A stretch of DNA of 64,000 nt from Aralia elata (Eukaryota > Streptophyta > Magnoliopsida > Apiales > Araliaceae), in the NCBI GenBank assembly GCA_034770075.1, contig JAVJAP010000106.1:1611001-1675000 (forward strand), read 5' to 3'. Position numbers and translations under genes: made by a program. Under the pieces are notes generated by a model. The model saw nothing but the letters and a program-made list of their open reading frames with translations, was not told where the DNA came from and searched no databases. Of this stretch, positions 53,286 to 64,000 are shown one piece after another. How positions within the stretch are numbered: position 1 is the first letter of the stretch; the number at the start of each line of letters is the position of its first letter.

Positions 53286-54299
53286 TTTAAGTCTGTTTGA
53301 CGTAGGTGAAGATTTGAGGACAAATCCTTTTCAATACGAGAGGTATGATGACGACATCCTTAGCTCCAAAACCCATGACAAAACCCAAGAGGATCCATTG
53401 CATTTGTCACTTGGACCCGTTACGAGAGCTCGAGCTAAACGCTTCAAAGAAGGACTTACCAGGATGATTCATGAACTATGCAATGAGGTTGGATCAAGTA
53501 CAGAGGTTATGGAGATGGAGTCTAAGTGTATGAAGACCATGAACATGTTGCAAATGGAAGTGGCGAACCAAAACACAAAAGAAATCAGTTTGCATAAAAA
53601 CAGGCTAGCTCGCCCCGACGCCAAAAACCAGGCCAAATGCCGCGCCCCGGTGCCAAATCCAGGCCAGCAACCGTGCCCCAGCGCGAGCCCGCCCCGGCGC
53701 CAAACCCAGGACATTTTCCCGCGCCCCAGCACCAACCCCCTGGATTACTTGTAGATTTTGACTTTCTTGGATTGCGGGATTCCTTCCCCAAAACAGGGAA
53801 ATTATCTTTTTTTCAGTTCCATGTTTTCTGTAATGATATTTTTTAGTAATTGTTAGGGTTTGCTTGATTCTATATTGTTCTCAAGCTTAGTATAAATAGG
53901 TTTCATGGTGTAATGGTTTCATAACTTGAATTTCAGCATTATCAATATTATTGTGAGTTTATTTCTCTACTTGTGGTTCTTTGAAGAATTCCTAAGTATT
54001 CCTTAGTCTTTCTTTGAGATTCATAATTAAATTATCATACAACCAGTCATAGTTGTGTGTGGCATCTTCTATCGCATCAATAATCGATTGTACCGAGATT
54101 ACTGCTTTAATATAAGCGAGGGGTCGAGGTGTCGTTAGTATTCATTCAAACACAGAATTCATTACGTAAGAAATTGTACCAAGATTACCGTCTACATATA
54201 GGCGAGTGGTTAAGGTGTTGCAAGCTATCCATCCTATCAACTTGTTAGAAACGATCTAGGCGACGACCACCTCACGCAAGCGTGCCGTGGAGTCTATCA
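53286..54299 (+). repeat. Element A pol tail and 3' LTR
   Basis: Begins with the family pol tail (DLSLFDVGEDLRTNPF, then LSLGPVTRARAKRFKEG). From 53438 on it matches the 5' LTR piece 29270-30131; the exact LTR start cannot be set because the 5' copy is truncated. The open frame continues into the repeated part (HELCNEVGSSTEVMEMES). It contains a GC-rich cluster (53608-53735), TATA AGTATAAATAGG (53889-53900) and the LTR end GTGGAGTCTATCA at 54299. Confidence 0.85.
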
Positions 54300-54399
54300 C
54301 TTAGGAGCGTCAAGGAGGAGGCCACAGCTGGGAAGAGGGCTAGAGAGTGGTGCTAGCAAGCCAAGCTACTAAGGAGGATCACCTAGCATCTAAGCATTG
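54300..54399. other. Unassigned 100 bp between A and LTR F
   Basis: GGAGCG…GGAGGAGGCCACAGC type purine-rich sequence, unlike either neighbour. It could be the flank into which A inserted, or the internal end of the element that owns LTR F. No repeat pair of it is in the window. Confidence 0.3.
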
Positions 54400-54762
54400 T
54401 GAAGCCCCCAAACCCGGGTCCTTTGAACCTGGGACCTGGTGCGTCACGATACATCATATTTACAACTATTGCGAAAGATATAAACATAAATTGTTTATAT
54501 AATAATCTCTACTACATATCCTAAGGTCTATAACCTTTATTTTAATACATATTTACCTTTAGATTCACAAAAGGTTTACACAATTAACTTACATCAAATA
54601 ACTAATTTGATTATCATGCATAACACTATAATCTTGTCATTTGCTTTTGTATCTGTCTTTCCTCGAATATTCGCCTTAAATCTGAAATTGTTATCATGAT
54701 ATATCAAGGGTGAGCAACTGCTTTGCTCAGCAAGTTTAAATACAATAAAGATATATCATGAT
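54400..54762 (-). repeat. LTR F, left part
   Basis: Starts TGAAGCCCCCAAACCCGGG. Holds the hairpin TGAGCAA-CTGCT-TTGCTCA (54711-54729). Interrupted by solo LTR G after ATGAT (54758-54762). Confidence 0.8.
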
Positions 54763-57364
54763 TGTGGCACTCCTAAATCCAGGTACTTGAAACCTATACT
54801 TGGTGCATCACGATACCATTTCTTTGAGCTGTTTAATATATTACAAACTTAATATTTATATCAGAGTTGTCTATTCCCCAGGTATGGCAACCTTTAATTA
54901 CATTCTTTACATGTTACATAATATATATGATCACAATACAAAAAACTAATCATTACAAATAACACCTTGAAACCTAATCCTTGAGCTTTCCTTTGCCCTT
55001 GTCTTTGCCAGAGCCTTCTGGTTGATCACACTTAGCTGAAAATATTTAAGTCAAAGCAAGAATGAGCATTCAATTTCTCAGCAAGTAATAACAATTATAA
55101 TAATGCGCTGAAGATGTAAATGTTTTCTTTGAGGACTATTTCTACCACGAATCAAAGGTGGTGAAGTCATTTGAAACCATTCTTAACAACATATCAAATC
55201 ATTTTAAGATTTTTGAAATAACTGAGTGACTTTTGAATACTGAGTGGTCAACAGACCATGAACTGTTATTTTTCATTTTTTTAAAAAGGTTTAAATAGAA
55301 ATTCATCTTTAAACCGTCTGGTCTTACGGACACGGAGGATGATTAGTCCCATTGTGCCCTGTATTGATCAACACTATATAATACATCACCGCCATTGGCG
55401 CATCAAATTTTCATCACCGCTTTTAGCGCATAAAATATCCCATTTAGGGTTGTTCATACTCATTCTGGAGTCCTAACTAAAATAATTAAGTTGGACGACT
55501 TTATCATAACCAATAACATTCGACAAATACTTTTCAAATCGTGTCTAGTTGGGACAAATAGCTTAGACAATCTTTAAACTAGGTATACATACTGAAATTT
55601 AATAGTATGTATCGGAACTTATCAACGAATTTCGAATTCAAGGGTAATTGATAATGTACAATAGTTCATACAAGTGGGAACACTTGCATAACCAAACTTA
55701 AAATACAAATTTTCAATATGAGTCATAGCAATTTAATAATAAGATACTTTTAACAATGAACGAATCGAAGGAATTTTGAATTTATAATAATTATAACAAT
55801 TTGTACAAGTGAGGACACTTGCACAAAGAACAGAACAATTTTGATTATAAATATATCACATGAGACAATATCGAGATATTTGAAATCAATAGATAACTTG
55901 AATAAAGTTTAAGAATACGTGCATAATATATGGATCCATTGCATAAAGTAAATGCAAGGGTTACGATAATTGCATAAACGAATAACAAAGATCATTATGG
56001 ATATAAATAATTAACAATAATTATTCATGAGCATGCTTTGAAATTGATAACTCATGTTGAGTTAGGAACTAGCAATAAATGTAAGGAGTTTAGCAATAAT
56101 CAAGAATTTGCACAATATATACCTGTTTGCACAAAATAAAATAGTGCATAAGGTTTAGATACTTGTATAGTAAAGAAAAAGTTCAGATACTTGCACAACA
56201 AATGATTGAGTTAAGGAACTTGCTTACACAGATCCAATTCATAAAGTAAATGAAAAGGATGGATACTTACATACATACACCTATTGCATAAAATAAATGC
56301 GTATGTTCGGATACTTGCCTTGGTCGTTGACTACTGCTACGCAATTTAATTTAACTTCTTTCGAAAGACCTATCAATTATAAGATTGATCTTTCAGTCAG
56401 ATAATCATATTATACCTTATAATATCGCTTCTTTATAAGTAAATTATCTAACATTCAACCACATAATCAAATATTAGATAACACATTAACACCATACGTA
56501 TTCAATTCTAAAGTTAGCACACATCGAGTCTTTAACAGTGTTCAATATAGTATACTGAGTGGTTTCCCACAAAACAACCAACAAACTAGTTTCCGTCTCG
56601 TCTACACTGTTTTCGCAGTGAGTTAGATCGGTTGCCAGTTCGTATATACCTCCGCTCCCTGAAGGAATTGTTTAGCCCAGATATTATACATCGACTATTA
56701 AAGAGTACGACTATACCACTACTTTATGAATTAACAATAAGTCTTTCATTATATAAGTCTTTCTTTATGATTTTGTAGGTTAATTACACAATCCAGCAAA
56801 CTAGATTCCAAATACAGTAAACTAGATTCTAACCTGGATTACAATCCAGTAACCTGGATTCAATTTATTCAATTCAGCCAACTATTTTTGTAATCCAGCA
56901 ACTTGGATGCACACTATTCAATTCAGCAAGCTGGATCACACTATTCAGTAAGCTGGATTAAAACAGTTTTCTATTTTGTTAAATAATTCATTTAATCGAT
57001 CTAAAATGCCATAAACATTATACCACCTTACAAATGACCAAAACCCATATCAAAAATCTTTATAGACCATATATAAGGTTCTCAAGTCATAAAAACCCAT
57101 TTCCCAAATTTTCAACATCACATAATTAATTAAATTCATTTATACATAACTTCATCATTTACACGAAAAATAGCAAAACAACTTCAAACTCATTTCTTTT
57201 CTGTAAATAGACTATACATAGTCCCCTTATGAAAATATAGTTTTCCCAGAATTTTTAAAATTCATTTACTATATTTAAATAGTCTAAAATAGCCAAATCT
57301 TGCTATATTTTTCATAAATCGAAACTTTGTTAAACAATTCTGAAATTTATATGGTATGTTTCTG

Positions 57365-57412
<48 letters not shown>

Positions 57413-59212
57413 TCCAACTAATTATTTCCTAATTTTTGGAGTTAACTATAAAGAGTTATTCAAGAATACTTTTGACAGTGGTCCCTCACGATAAAATCCA
57501 TAACTTTCATTTTACATTGTCAAAAATCCTCACATTTTTACAGCACTCACATAACTTTCCATATTATTACCTTAAAGTTTCCTAGAATTTTTAAAGCACA
57601 AAAAGATGATGAAATTACCCCTGGATGTGAACAGTCAGCAGGTCCATAGCCCTTTTTGTTCACTACCCGGACTATTTGTACCAAAACAGTCCATACAAAT
57701 TTTGTACTAATTATTTTTGAGTTATACCACTTGAATTTAGTAGTAACTTATATATCTAGCACCACTCTTTGACGGATCGCAAAAAGAGTTTATAGATCTC
57801 AAGTTATGAACTTACAAAGTGACCAAAAGTTTGGGTTTTCTAGTTTTGTTTTAAAACATAGTTTTGTTTCTTTTCTTTTCTTAACCAACCAAACATATCA
57901 ATATACAAGTTGAGTACAACGAAGCATAAAACATCATCTACCATATAGATTAACCATTATACAATTTAAAAATATATACTTCCCTTTTTTGCTTTCAAAA
58001 TAACACAAAATACATTTACATAAACTAGTTTAGATTATACCTTTTTCTTGTGAGCTTTTCTTTATTATTCAAGGTAGCTATGAAACTTTGAAACTTGAAC
58101 ACTCTCTCCCCTTACTAGTCGTGGCCTCCCCCTCTCTATCTCTTCTTGTTTTTATTTTGATAGCAAATACTTGGAAAGAAGAATGGATGAAAGAGAAAGA
58201 AAATAGCTTTTAGTTGTTTGTAAAATGATATAGATATATTATGTATATCTATAAAAATCCTCCAACATATCTTATCTCTTTATCTTATCTTATTCCTTTA
58301 TCTAGATTGCAATCTAAAGTGACTCAATGAAATGATGACACATAAGCTAGTTGGTGGGAGTTATTGAAACTAAATGATAACATTACATGCACTCCTTTTC
58401 CTTTCTTTTCATTACCGGCAGCCCTCATCTCATTTGCTCCACTTTTACTTTTTCTTTTATTGCTTTAATGACTTAATTAAGTTGGTTAGGATATTTTCCA
58501 AGTGGGCTAACAATTGGGCTTTGTTTTAATTACATTTGGGCTCACTTTTACTTAGTTTAGGCTACTAGTTTTCCAATTTTATTATTCCATGCTTGGTTAC
58601 TAATTTAATAAGTGTTGGGTTAATTTAATTAGTCCACACATTAATTATCTAAGTCCACAATTAAATAAATTAGTGGCTTAGTTAGTAAACTAATTAGGCT
58701 AGTCCACTAGAATTCCTTTCTAATTGGACTATAAAATAAATTATACATACAACATATAATTCTCATTAATCAATACCCATATTAATTAATGTACAAAATT
58801 TATTCACTTACTATATTCACTTTAATTAAATAATTAATTAACTTACTACCTTATAAATTGTTTAATATTAATATTCTTAGGTTAGTCCACTAATTTAAAT
58901 AACTATTAGCGGGCCCTATTTTAACTAACAATTAATCACATACATTATTCGCATAAGTCATAACATATTTATCATCATTGATAAATAATTATCATACACA
59001 TTGAACCACATGTTGTACATACATGCGTTCAAGTATAATCAATACTTATATTTAGTATTCAAATTTCCTTAAGAAAATAAATTCTTATTGTTCATAATAC
59101 ACACATACATCCATTTAAATACAATTATAACAATAATTATATTAATCATTAAAATCCATAATCATAGATCAAATTTCTTATTTTAATATATCAAAAATCT
59201 TGGGTTATTACA
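54763..59212 (-). mobile_element. Solo LTR G (gypsy type, 4.45 kb)
   Basis: TGTGGCACTCC to GGGTTATTACA, flanked by perfect ATGAT (54758-54762 and 59213-59217). Related to F, H and J: TTTCCTTTGCCC near 54985, AATGAGCATTCAAT near 55061. Contains about eight degenerate AATCCAGYAACCTGGATT units (56780-56960), a TA microsatellite (about 57366-57412) and no coding sequence, PBS or purine tract. Minus orientation inferred from the sense-strand start TGTAATAACCC and from J. Confidence 0.92.
57366..57412. repeat. (TA)n microsatellite
   Basis: An uninterrupted run of about 23 TA units inside LTR G. Confidence 0.95.
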
Positions 59213-61843
59213 ATGATTGAAAGGATGATTAAGCTTTAGAATTTTTCAACAGTATAATAATTGTGAAGAGCATGAATAAAAATTCCAATAATTAAATGAC
59301 TGAATTCAATAATACAGGGTGTCAATAATGACCATGAACAATTTAACTGCACCTTATGGTAATGAAAGTGATCAGCCTTTCATACCTGATGAACATATGC
59401 AACATGCACTAAGTGCGAATCAATAATCAAAGATGTGGAATAATTAACAAAATTTATCCACTAACATGCTTGGAAGATAATAACTCGAGTCTGAGTTAGG
59501 GAACATGCATTTCGATATGAAAATGAAGTTAAGATACTTGCACAAGAGTAGGAAACTTGCTCAATATAAAGGTTAAGTAAGATGGAACTGGCTTGTATCG
59601 TCGATTACTGCTACGCAATTTAACTTAATCTCTTATGATAAACCTATCGGTTATAAGATTGATCTTTCAATTAGCATCGCATATATCACTTCTTTATCAG
59701 TAAATTATCTAACATTTAACCACATAATCAAATATTAGATAATACCTTAGCACCATACGCATTCATAATTCTAAAGCTAGCACACATTGAGTCTTTAATA
59801 GTGTTCAATATAGTATACTGAGTGGTTTCCCATAAACAACCAACAAACTAGTTTCCGTCTCGTCTACACTGTTTTCACAGCGAGTTAGATCAGTTGCTAG
59901 TTCGTATATACCTCCGCTCCCTGAAGGAATCGTTTAGCCCAACTACTATACATTACTATTAAAGAATACAAATGTACTACTCCTTTATCATATACCTATG
60001 AATTAATACTAAGTCTTTCATTTTATAAGTTTTTCTTTATAATCCATTAAGCCTGAATACCTAATTCAGCAAGTTGGATTATCCAAACATACCAATCCAG
60101 CAGCCTGGATTCAAACTGACTTCCCATCCAGCAACCTGGATTCAAACTATCCTACAATCCAGTAAATTGGATTTACTAATTCAGCAAACAATTTTCCAAT
60201 CCAGCAAATTAGATTCAAACTAACCTATAATTCAGTAAGCTAGATTCACTAATTCAGTAAACTATATTCATTAATTCAACAAACTATTTTTATTAATTCA
60301 GCAAACTGTTTTCATTAATTCGGCAAACTATATTCACCAATTCAGCAAGCCGAATACCACAATCCAGCAAGCCAAATACAAGTTAACATACTAATTCAGC
60401 AAGCTGAATACATCCATGCAGTAGGCTGAATACATCTATGCAGCAACCTCATTTTCTAGACGGTCTTACTAAATAATTTGTTTCAAAAATGTTTTGCTCC
60501 ATAAAATGACTCAATCTCGCGAGTCTAATTACAAAACTTCAAGATCTACAACTTTCGTGTTTACATGATCTTCAAATTCAAAACACACGAGGATGCACAC
60601 CTCAAGGAATGACTAAATTAAAACTGTCTCGCGAGAAAAATGGCTGACAGACCCTAGCTCGCTTAAATAGTCATAACTTCTTCGTTGTTTACAATTTTTG
60701 GGTGATTCAAGAGGTCACGCGAAGCTAACTTCCGTATCTACAACTTTGTCCTCTGATATGTTTCCAATTCCAAACACATTAGTACAGGAATTGCACGCAA
60801 GGGGGCTGACCTAAATCGCTAGACAGTTTTTGTACGACAACTTATATTGGTCATAACGTTTTGCTCCGAAGTCGGAATCAGTCTGTTCCGGAGTCTATGG
60901 AAAGCTTATACAGTGTACAATAACATACCAAAAGTCCAAAATTTTTAGAGCAACCTAGCTAACTCCGAATTTTTTATTTTTGGGCAGCAGCTCACTAGTT
61001 CTTCTCTTCTCTCCTTTCGATTTTCATATTTTGAGTTTTACACAACCAAATCAAATGATTTCAAGTTCTATGAACTCCTAAATCATAATATTATAACATA
61101 TTAAATCTATAGATTTTTACATCAACACCCACTAGGCGGATCTAAGGATCAAAGAGGAAAATGACAGTTTTTGAGTTTTAAGAAATTATTTCTTAGATCC
61201 AAGCTTAATAACCCATAAATCCACTAGATCTAAACACGAATAATCAATAATCATGTATATTTACTAATATAAAGTATAATAACACTAACCCAAACCTAGA
61301 TCCAAGCTAAATCACAATAAAAATGGATAAAGTTTTGAGTTTTACCTTTTGTATTCTTCATTTTTTTTCTTTCTTTCTCTTTCCTTCTCCTCTTCCATGG
61401 CCAAGATCTTGCTACCTTCCTCCTCCACTATGGTCGAGCCTTCTTTCTCTCCCTCCCTCTTCTTCTCGATCGGAGCTGTCTCTTTTCTCTTTTCCTTTCT
61501 CCACATGCCGTGAACCATTTTCTCTCTCTCTCTCTTGATTTCTTTTTCTTATCTTCTCTTTCTTTCTATTCTTCCTTATTCTCTTTCTTCCTTATCTTAT
61601 CTTCTTATCCTTATTTTTCAAATCTAAAGTGGCCCAATAAGATGATGATACATAAGCTAGTTGGTACATTTCCCATGTAGTCATACTCCCTCCTTTCCCA
61701 TCCGTGTACTACCCCTTCCTTTTTCCCAATTTGTGATTTATTTTAATTGCTCAATTTTGCTTAATCAAATGACTTCAATGCCCCTCCCAAGTTGGGCTAA
61801 ATTTGGGGCTTTCATTTAAGTGTTTGGACTCTCTAATTAATTC
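59213..61843 (-). repeat. LTR F, right part
   Basis: Resumes after G with ATGATTGAAAGG. Collinear with G over several blocks (TACTGCTACGCAATTTAA at 59607 and 56332; GTTTCCGTCTCGTCTACACTG at 59849 and 56588; ACATAAGCTAGTTGGT at 61650 and 58340). Holds about 16 ATTCAGCAAGCTGAAT-like units (60069-60450), blocks with CATAACTTCTTCGT, and a CT-rich tract (61360-61620). It is cut by H at 61844. The ORF at 61323-61538 is a CT-repeat artefact. Confidence 0.85.
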
Positions 61844-64000
61844 TGTGACACCCCCAAATCCGGGTTACCTCAAACCACACAGATTTGGTGCTCACTATCT
61901 ATACACAACCACTATCTACCCATAAACAAAAGGTTTAAGTAAAGCAAACTAAATAATAAAACAAAAGAAATATCTCCCATAAAAGGGTTACATAGCTTTT
62001 CAAAATAAGTCCCAAGTTCTCTAACCTTTATTACATCTTTTAAACGCGGAAACATAAATAACTAATAAGTCTCAATTACACAGCCACATAAATAAAAACA
62101 ATCAAGTCTTCACGTAATAGCAAAACATCGTCACTTGCTCATTTTTCCTTTTCCTTTGCTAGTAGACGGCTCATCTGTCTTCTCAGCTTTAGCTGCAAGG
62201 GTTTAGTATGCAAGGGTGAGCAAAACAAATGCCCACCAAGATAACAATGAACAGTTTCAACAAAGAACTTATATGAATGGTGAAAATTCATGTTGATATT
62301 AATCAAGAATGGAAACATCTGAAAGCTCAATAGAACAAAATAGAACATTAAGATATACTAAGGGTCGCAAGACCACGAACCATGTCCTAGGTTAACATAT
62401 AAGTTTGCTGTAACCTTTAATAGTTTAATAAACTATAACTGGACTAACCAGCTCGTACTCAGGGTGATCAGCCCGTTGTATAATGTATTGTGCACAACCA
62501 TTCAGCGCTTTCGCGCAGGTATTCCCCTATGCTAGGGTTGTTCTTCTCAGTTTTGTCATTCAAGAGTTCAGTTCAGTAAAGTAGGGCTTAAACAACATGA
62601 GTTATGATCAAAGATCAACAACAATGATATACAATGATATAGATATTGTATATCCATGGTAATAGAATAATGATTTCAATTATCTTGAGCTTTGAACAAC
62701 GAGAATCCAAAAGTCAGAAATTTATTATATGCAATGATAACTTGCTAAATAGCAGAATAGGATTTAGAAACTTGCGTTAAATAAGCTTGGGTTTAGAAAC
62801 TCATTTAACATAAAAGAATTAAGGGTAAGAAACTTGCCTCGTGCGTAGTTTTCTTACTTACAAATCACGTACATTAAATAACCTACACATTCCGTTTACA
62901 TAACAATAACAATGATTAGTTACAATATTCTCAACACTTCAAAACCCACTCTCATCCAGCCTCATCTTATTATCTCAATTGTTTTCTGATTAACAAACTG
63001 ACTTCAGAAGTTACATGGTTAATTATAACAATATCACACTTAAGCATTCCTGAAGTTAAGGTTCATTAACTTTATATTTTATAATCATCACTATCTCAAT
63101 ATCTTAATATTCAATTAACACATTAGTTTAAGCTTTAGACATGCATAGGACAACATAATATATTACAACTTGAGAGACTTAAACAAACATGCCCCATAAT
63201 GGACTCTACATAAACCACTTTAGAGAATAAACAATTTTCTCACATCTGCCAGTTTCAGCGCCGACCACGCTGAAAATGAACTGTTTCAGCGCCGACCGCG
63301 CTGAACTCTGGACTCAAAACTCTGCACAGTTTCAGAGCCGACAACGCTGAAAATGAACTGTTTCAGCGCCGACCGCGCTGAAACCTGAACTTCGAATTCT
63401 AAGCATAAAGCACCAATTTAAACATACACAATAATCATAAATCTCTTAGAATCAATACTAAACATCTATATGCCAATTCTAGCAACCTAAAACAATCAAA
63501 ACAATAAAACCCAAAGCATTTAAATTATTTTTTTTTCCAGTTTTTCCAAACACTCATACATTTAGTGAAACAACTCACCAATTACTCAATTTTCAACCAA
63601 ATCAATCCACAACACTTGCATTGTTTTCATTGTTAAACGTAGTTTCACAAACTACAATTAATTTGCAGATTAATACATGATTGAATCATCAATTTTAGAC
63701 CCAAAGTAGACCAAAACATATCTATAAGCAAAAACTCAATTTTCTTCATTCTCAAACTTGTTTTCATGAATTAAATCACTCTAAACCATACTAAAACATT
63801 ATATAACAGATTATTCATATATATACTAACAAATTTAACAACTCTTTTAACGAATTAGCCACCAAAATCAATCACAAAGAACTAATTTTGAATAACTTGA
63901 ATAAAATTTTAAATTAAATTATACCTTTAATTTCTTCTTTGCTCTACACTTAGATGATATGTTGATTCTTTGCCAACTTCCTCCTTTGATTCTTAGAACC
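61844..64000 (-). repeat. LTR H, left part, runs off the window
   Basis: Starts TGTGACACCCCCAAATCCGG inside F. Has the hairpin GGTGAGC…GCCCACC (62215-62237) and four GC palindromes of the CAGCGCCGACCGCGCTG type (63256-63388). No coding sequence. Whether it is solo or the end of a full element cannot be told here. Confidence 0.85.

Noticed and set aside
61323..61538. Ser/Phe/Leu-rich ORF in LTR F
   Set aside because: It is a CT-repeat tract read in one frame, with no homology and no support.

Overview
This window is a nest of LTR retrotransposons from a flowering plant, probably a eudicot. I see no host gene, tRNA, rRNA, CRISPR array or prokaryotic feature. The evidence is AT-rich DNA, Ty3/gypsy (including Athila-type) and Ty1/copia proteins, plant primer-binding sites (tRNA-Met and TGGCGCCGTTGCCGGGGA types), 5-bp target duplications and long solo LTRs. 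It looks like pericentromeric or other gene-poor heterochromatin. I name the elements A to J.

Layout. 1-4592 is a minus-strand mosaic: a scrap of gypsy integrase (1-128), a copia piece (148-2089), an Athila gag piece (2090-2561), an acidic coiled-coil ORF (2628-3353), a primer-binding site (3589-3600) and a truncated LTR (J, 3604-4592). 4593-29269 is Athila-type element E (plus strand). It lacks its 5' end and carries two head-to-tail copies of gag-pol without an LTR between them (E1 4593-8250, E2 8251-13078). It is split by a complete, young Athila-type element D (13141-24496, minus strand, TSD GCAAC). E resumes with an ORF in the env position (25565-26734), a long non-coding tail and its 3' LTR (27880-29269). 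E itself sits in the 5' LTR of gypsy element A (plus strand, 29270-54299). A's pol is split by copia element B (33667-51967, minus strand, TSD ACCTG/ACATG). B carries two insertions: solo LTR I in its RNase H (35804-38580, TSD TATGT) and a short Athila-type element C in its leader (43232-49567, TSD CAGAC). 54400-64000 is a stack of related gypsy LTRs: F, interrupted by the 4.45-kb solo LTR G (54763-59212, TSD ATGAT) and cut by H, which runs off the window.

Order of events from the nesting: A is older than E and B; E is older than D; B is older than C and I; F is older than G and H. D is the only element with nearly uninterrupted coding capacity: its gag-pol is broken once, by a one-base frameshift in gag. 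C is a gag-only element that would need another element's enzymes.

The most interesting signals are non-coding. (1) Clusters of short GC-rich imperfect palindromes occur in at least eight elements from different lineages. In the LTRs of A, C, D and E they lie just upstream of a TATA box. (2) All six hairpin-plus-polypurine modules of the Athila-type elements keep an AGGA or GGGA loop while the stem sequence changes. (3) A short hairpin shows compensatory change among Athila 3' tails. (4) A hairpin recurs about 300-480 nt from one end of the gypsy LTRs. (5) A stress-on-sequence LTR block is shared between Athila-type and other gypsy LTRs. These suggest conserved RNA or promoter structures in the elements, and they can be tested by alignment.
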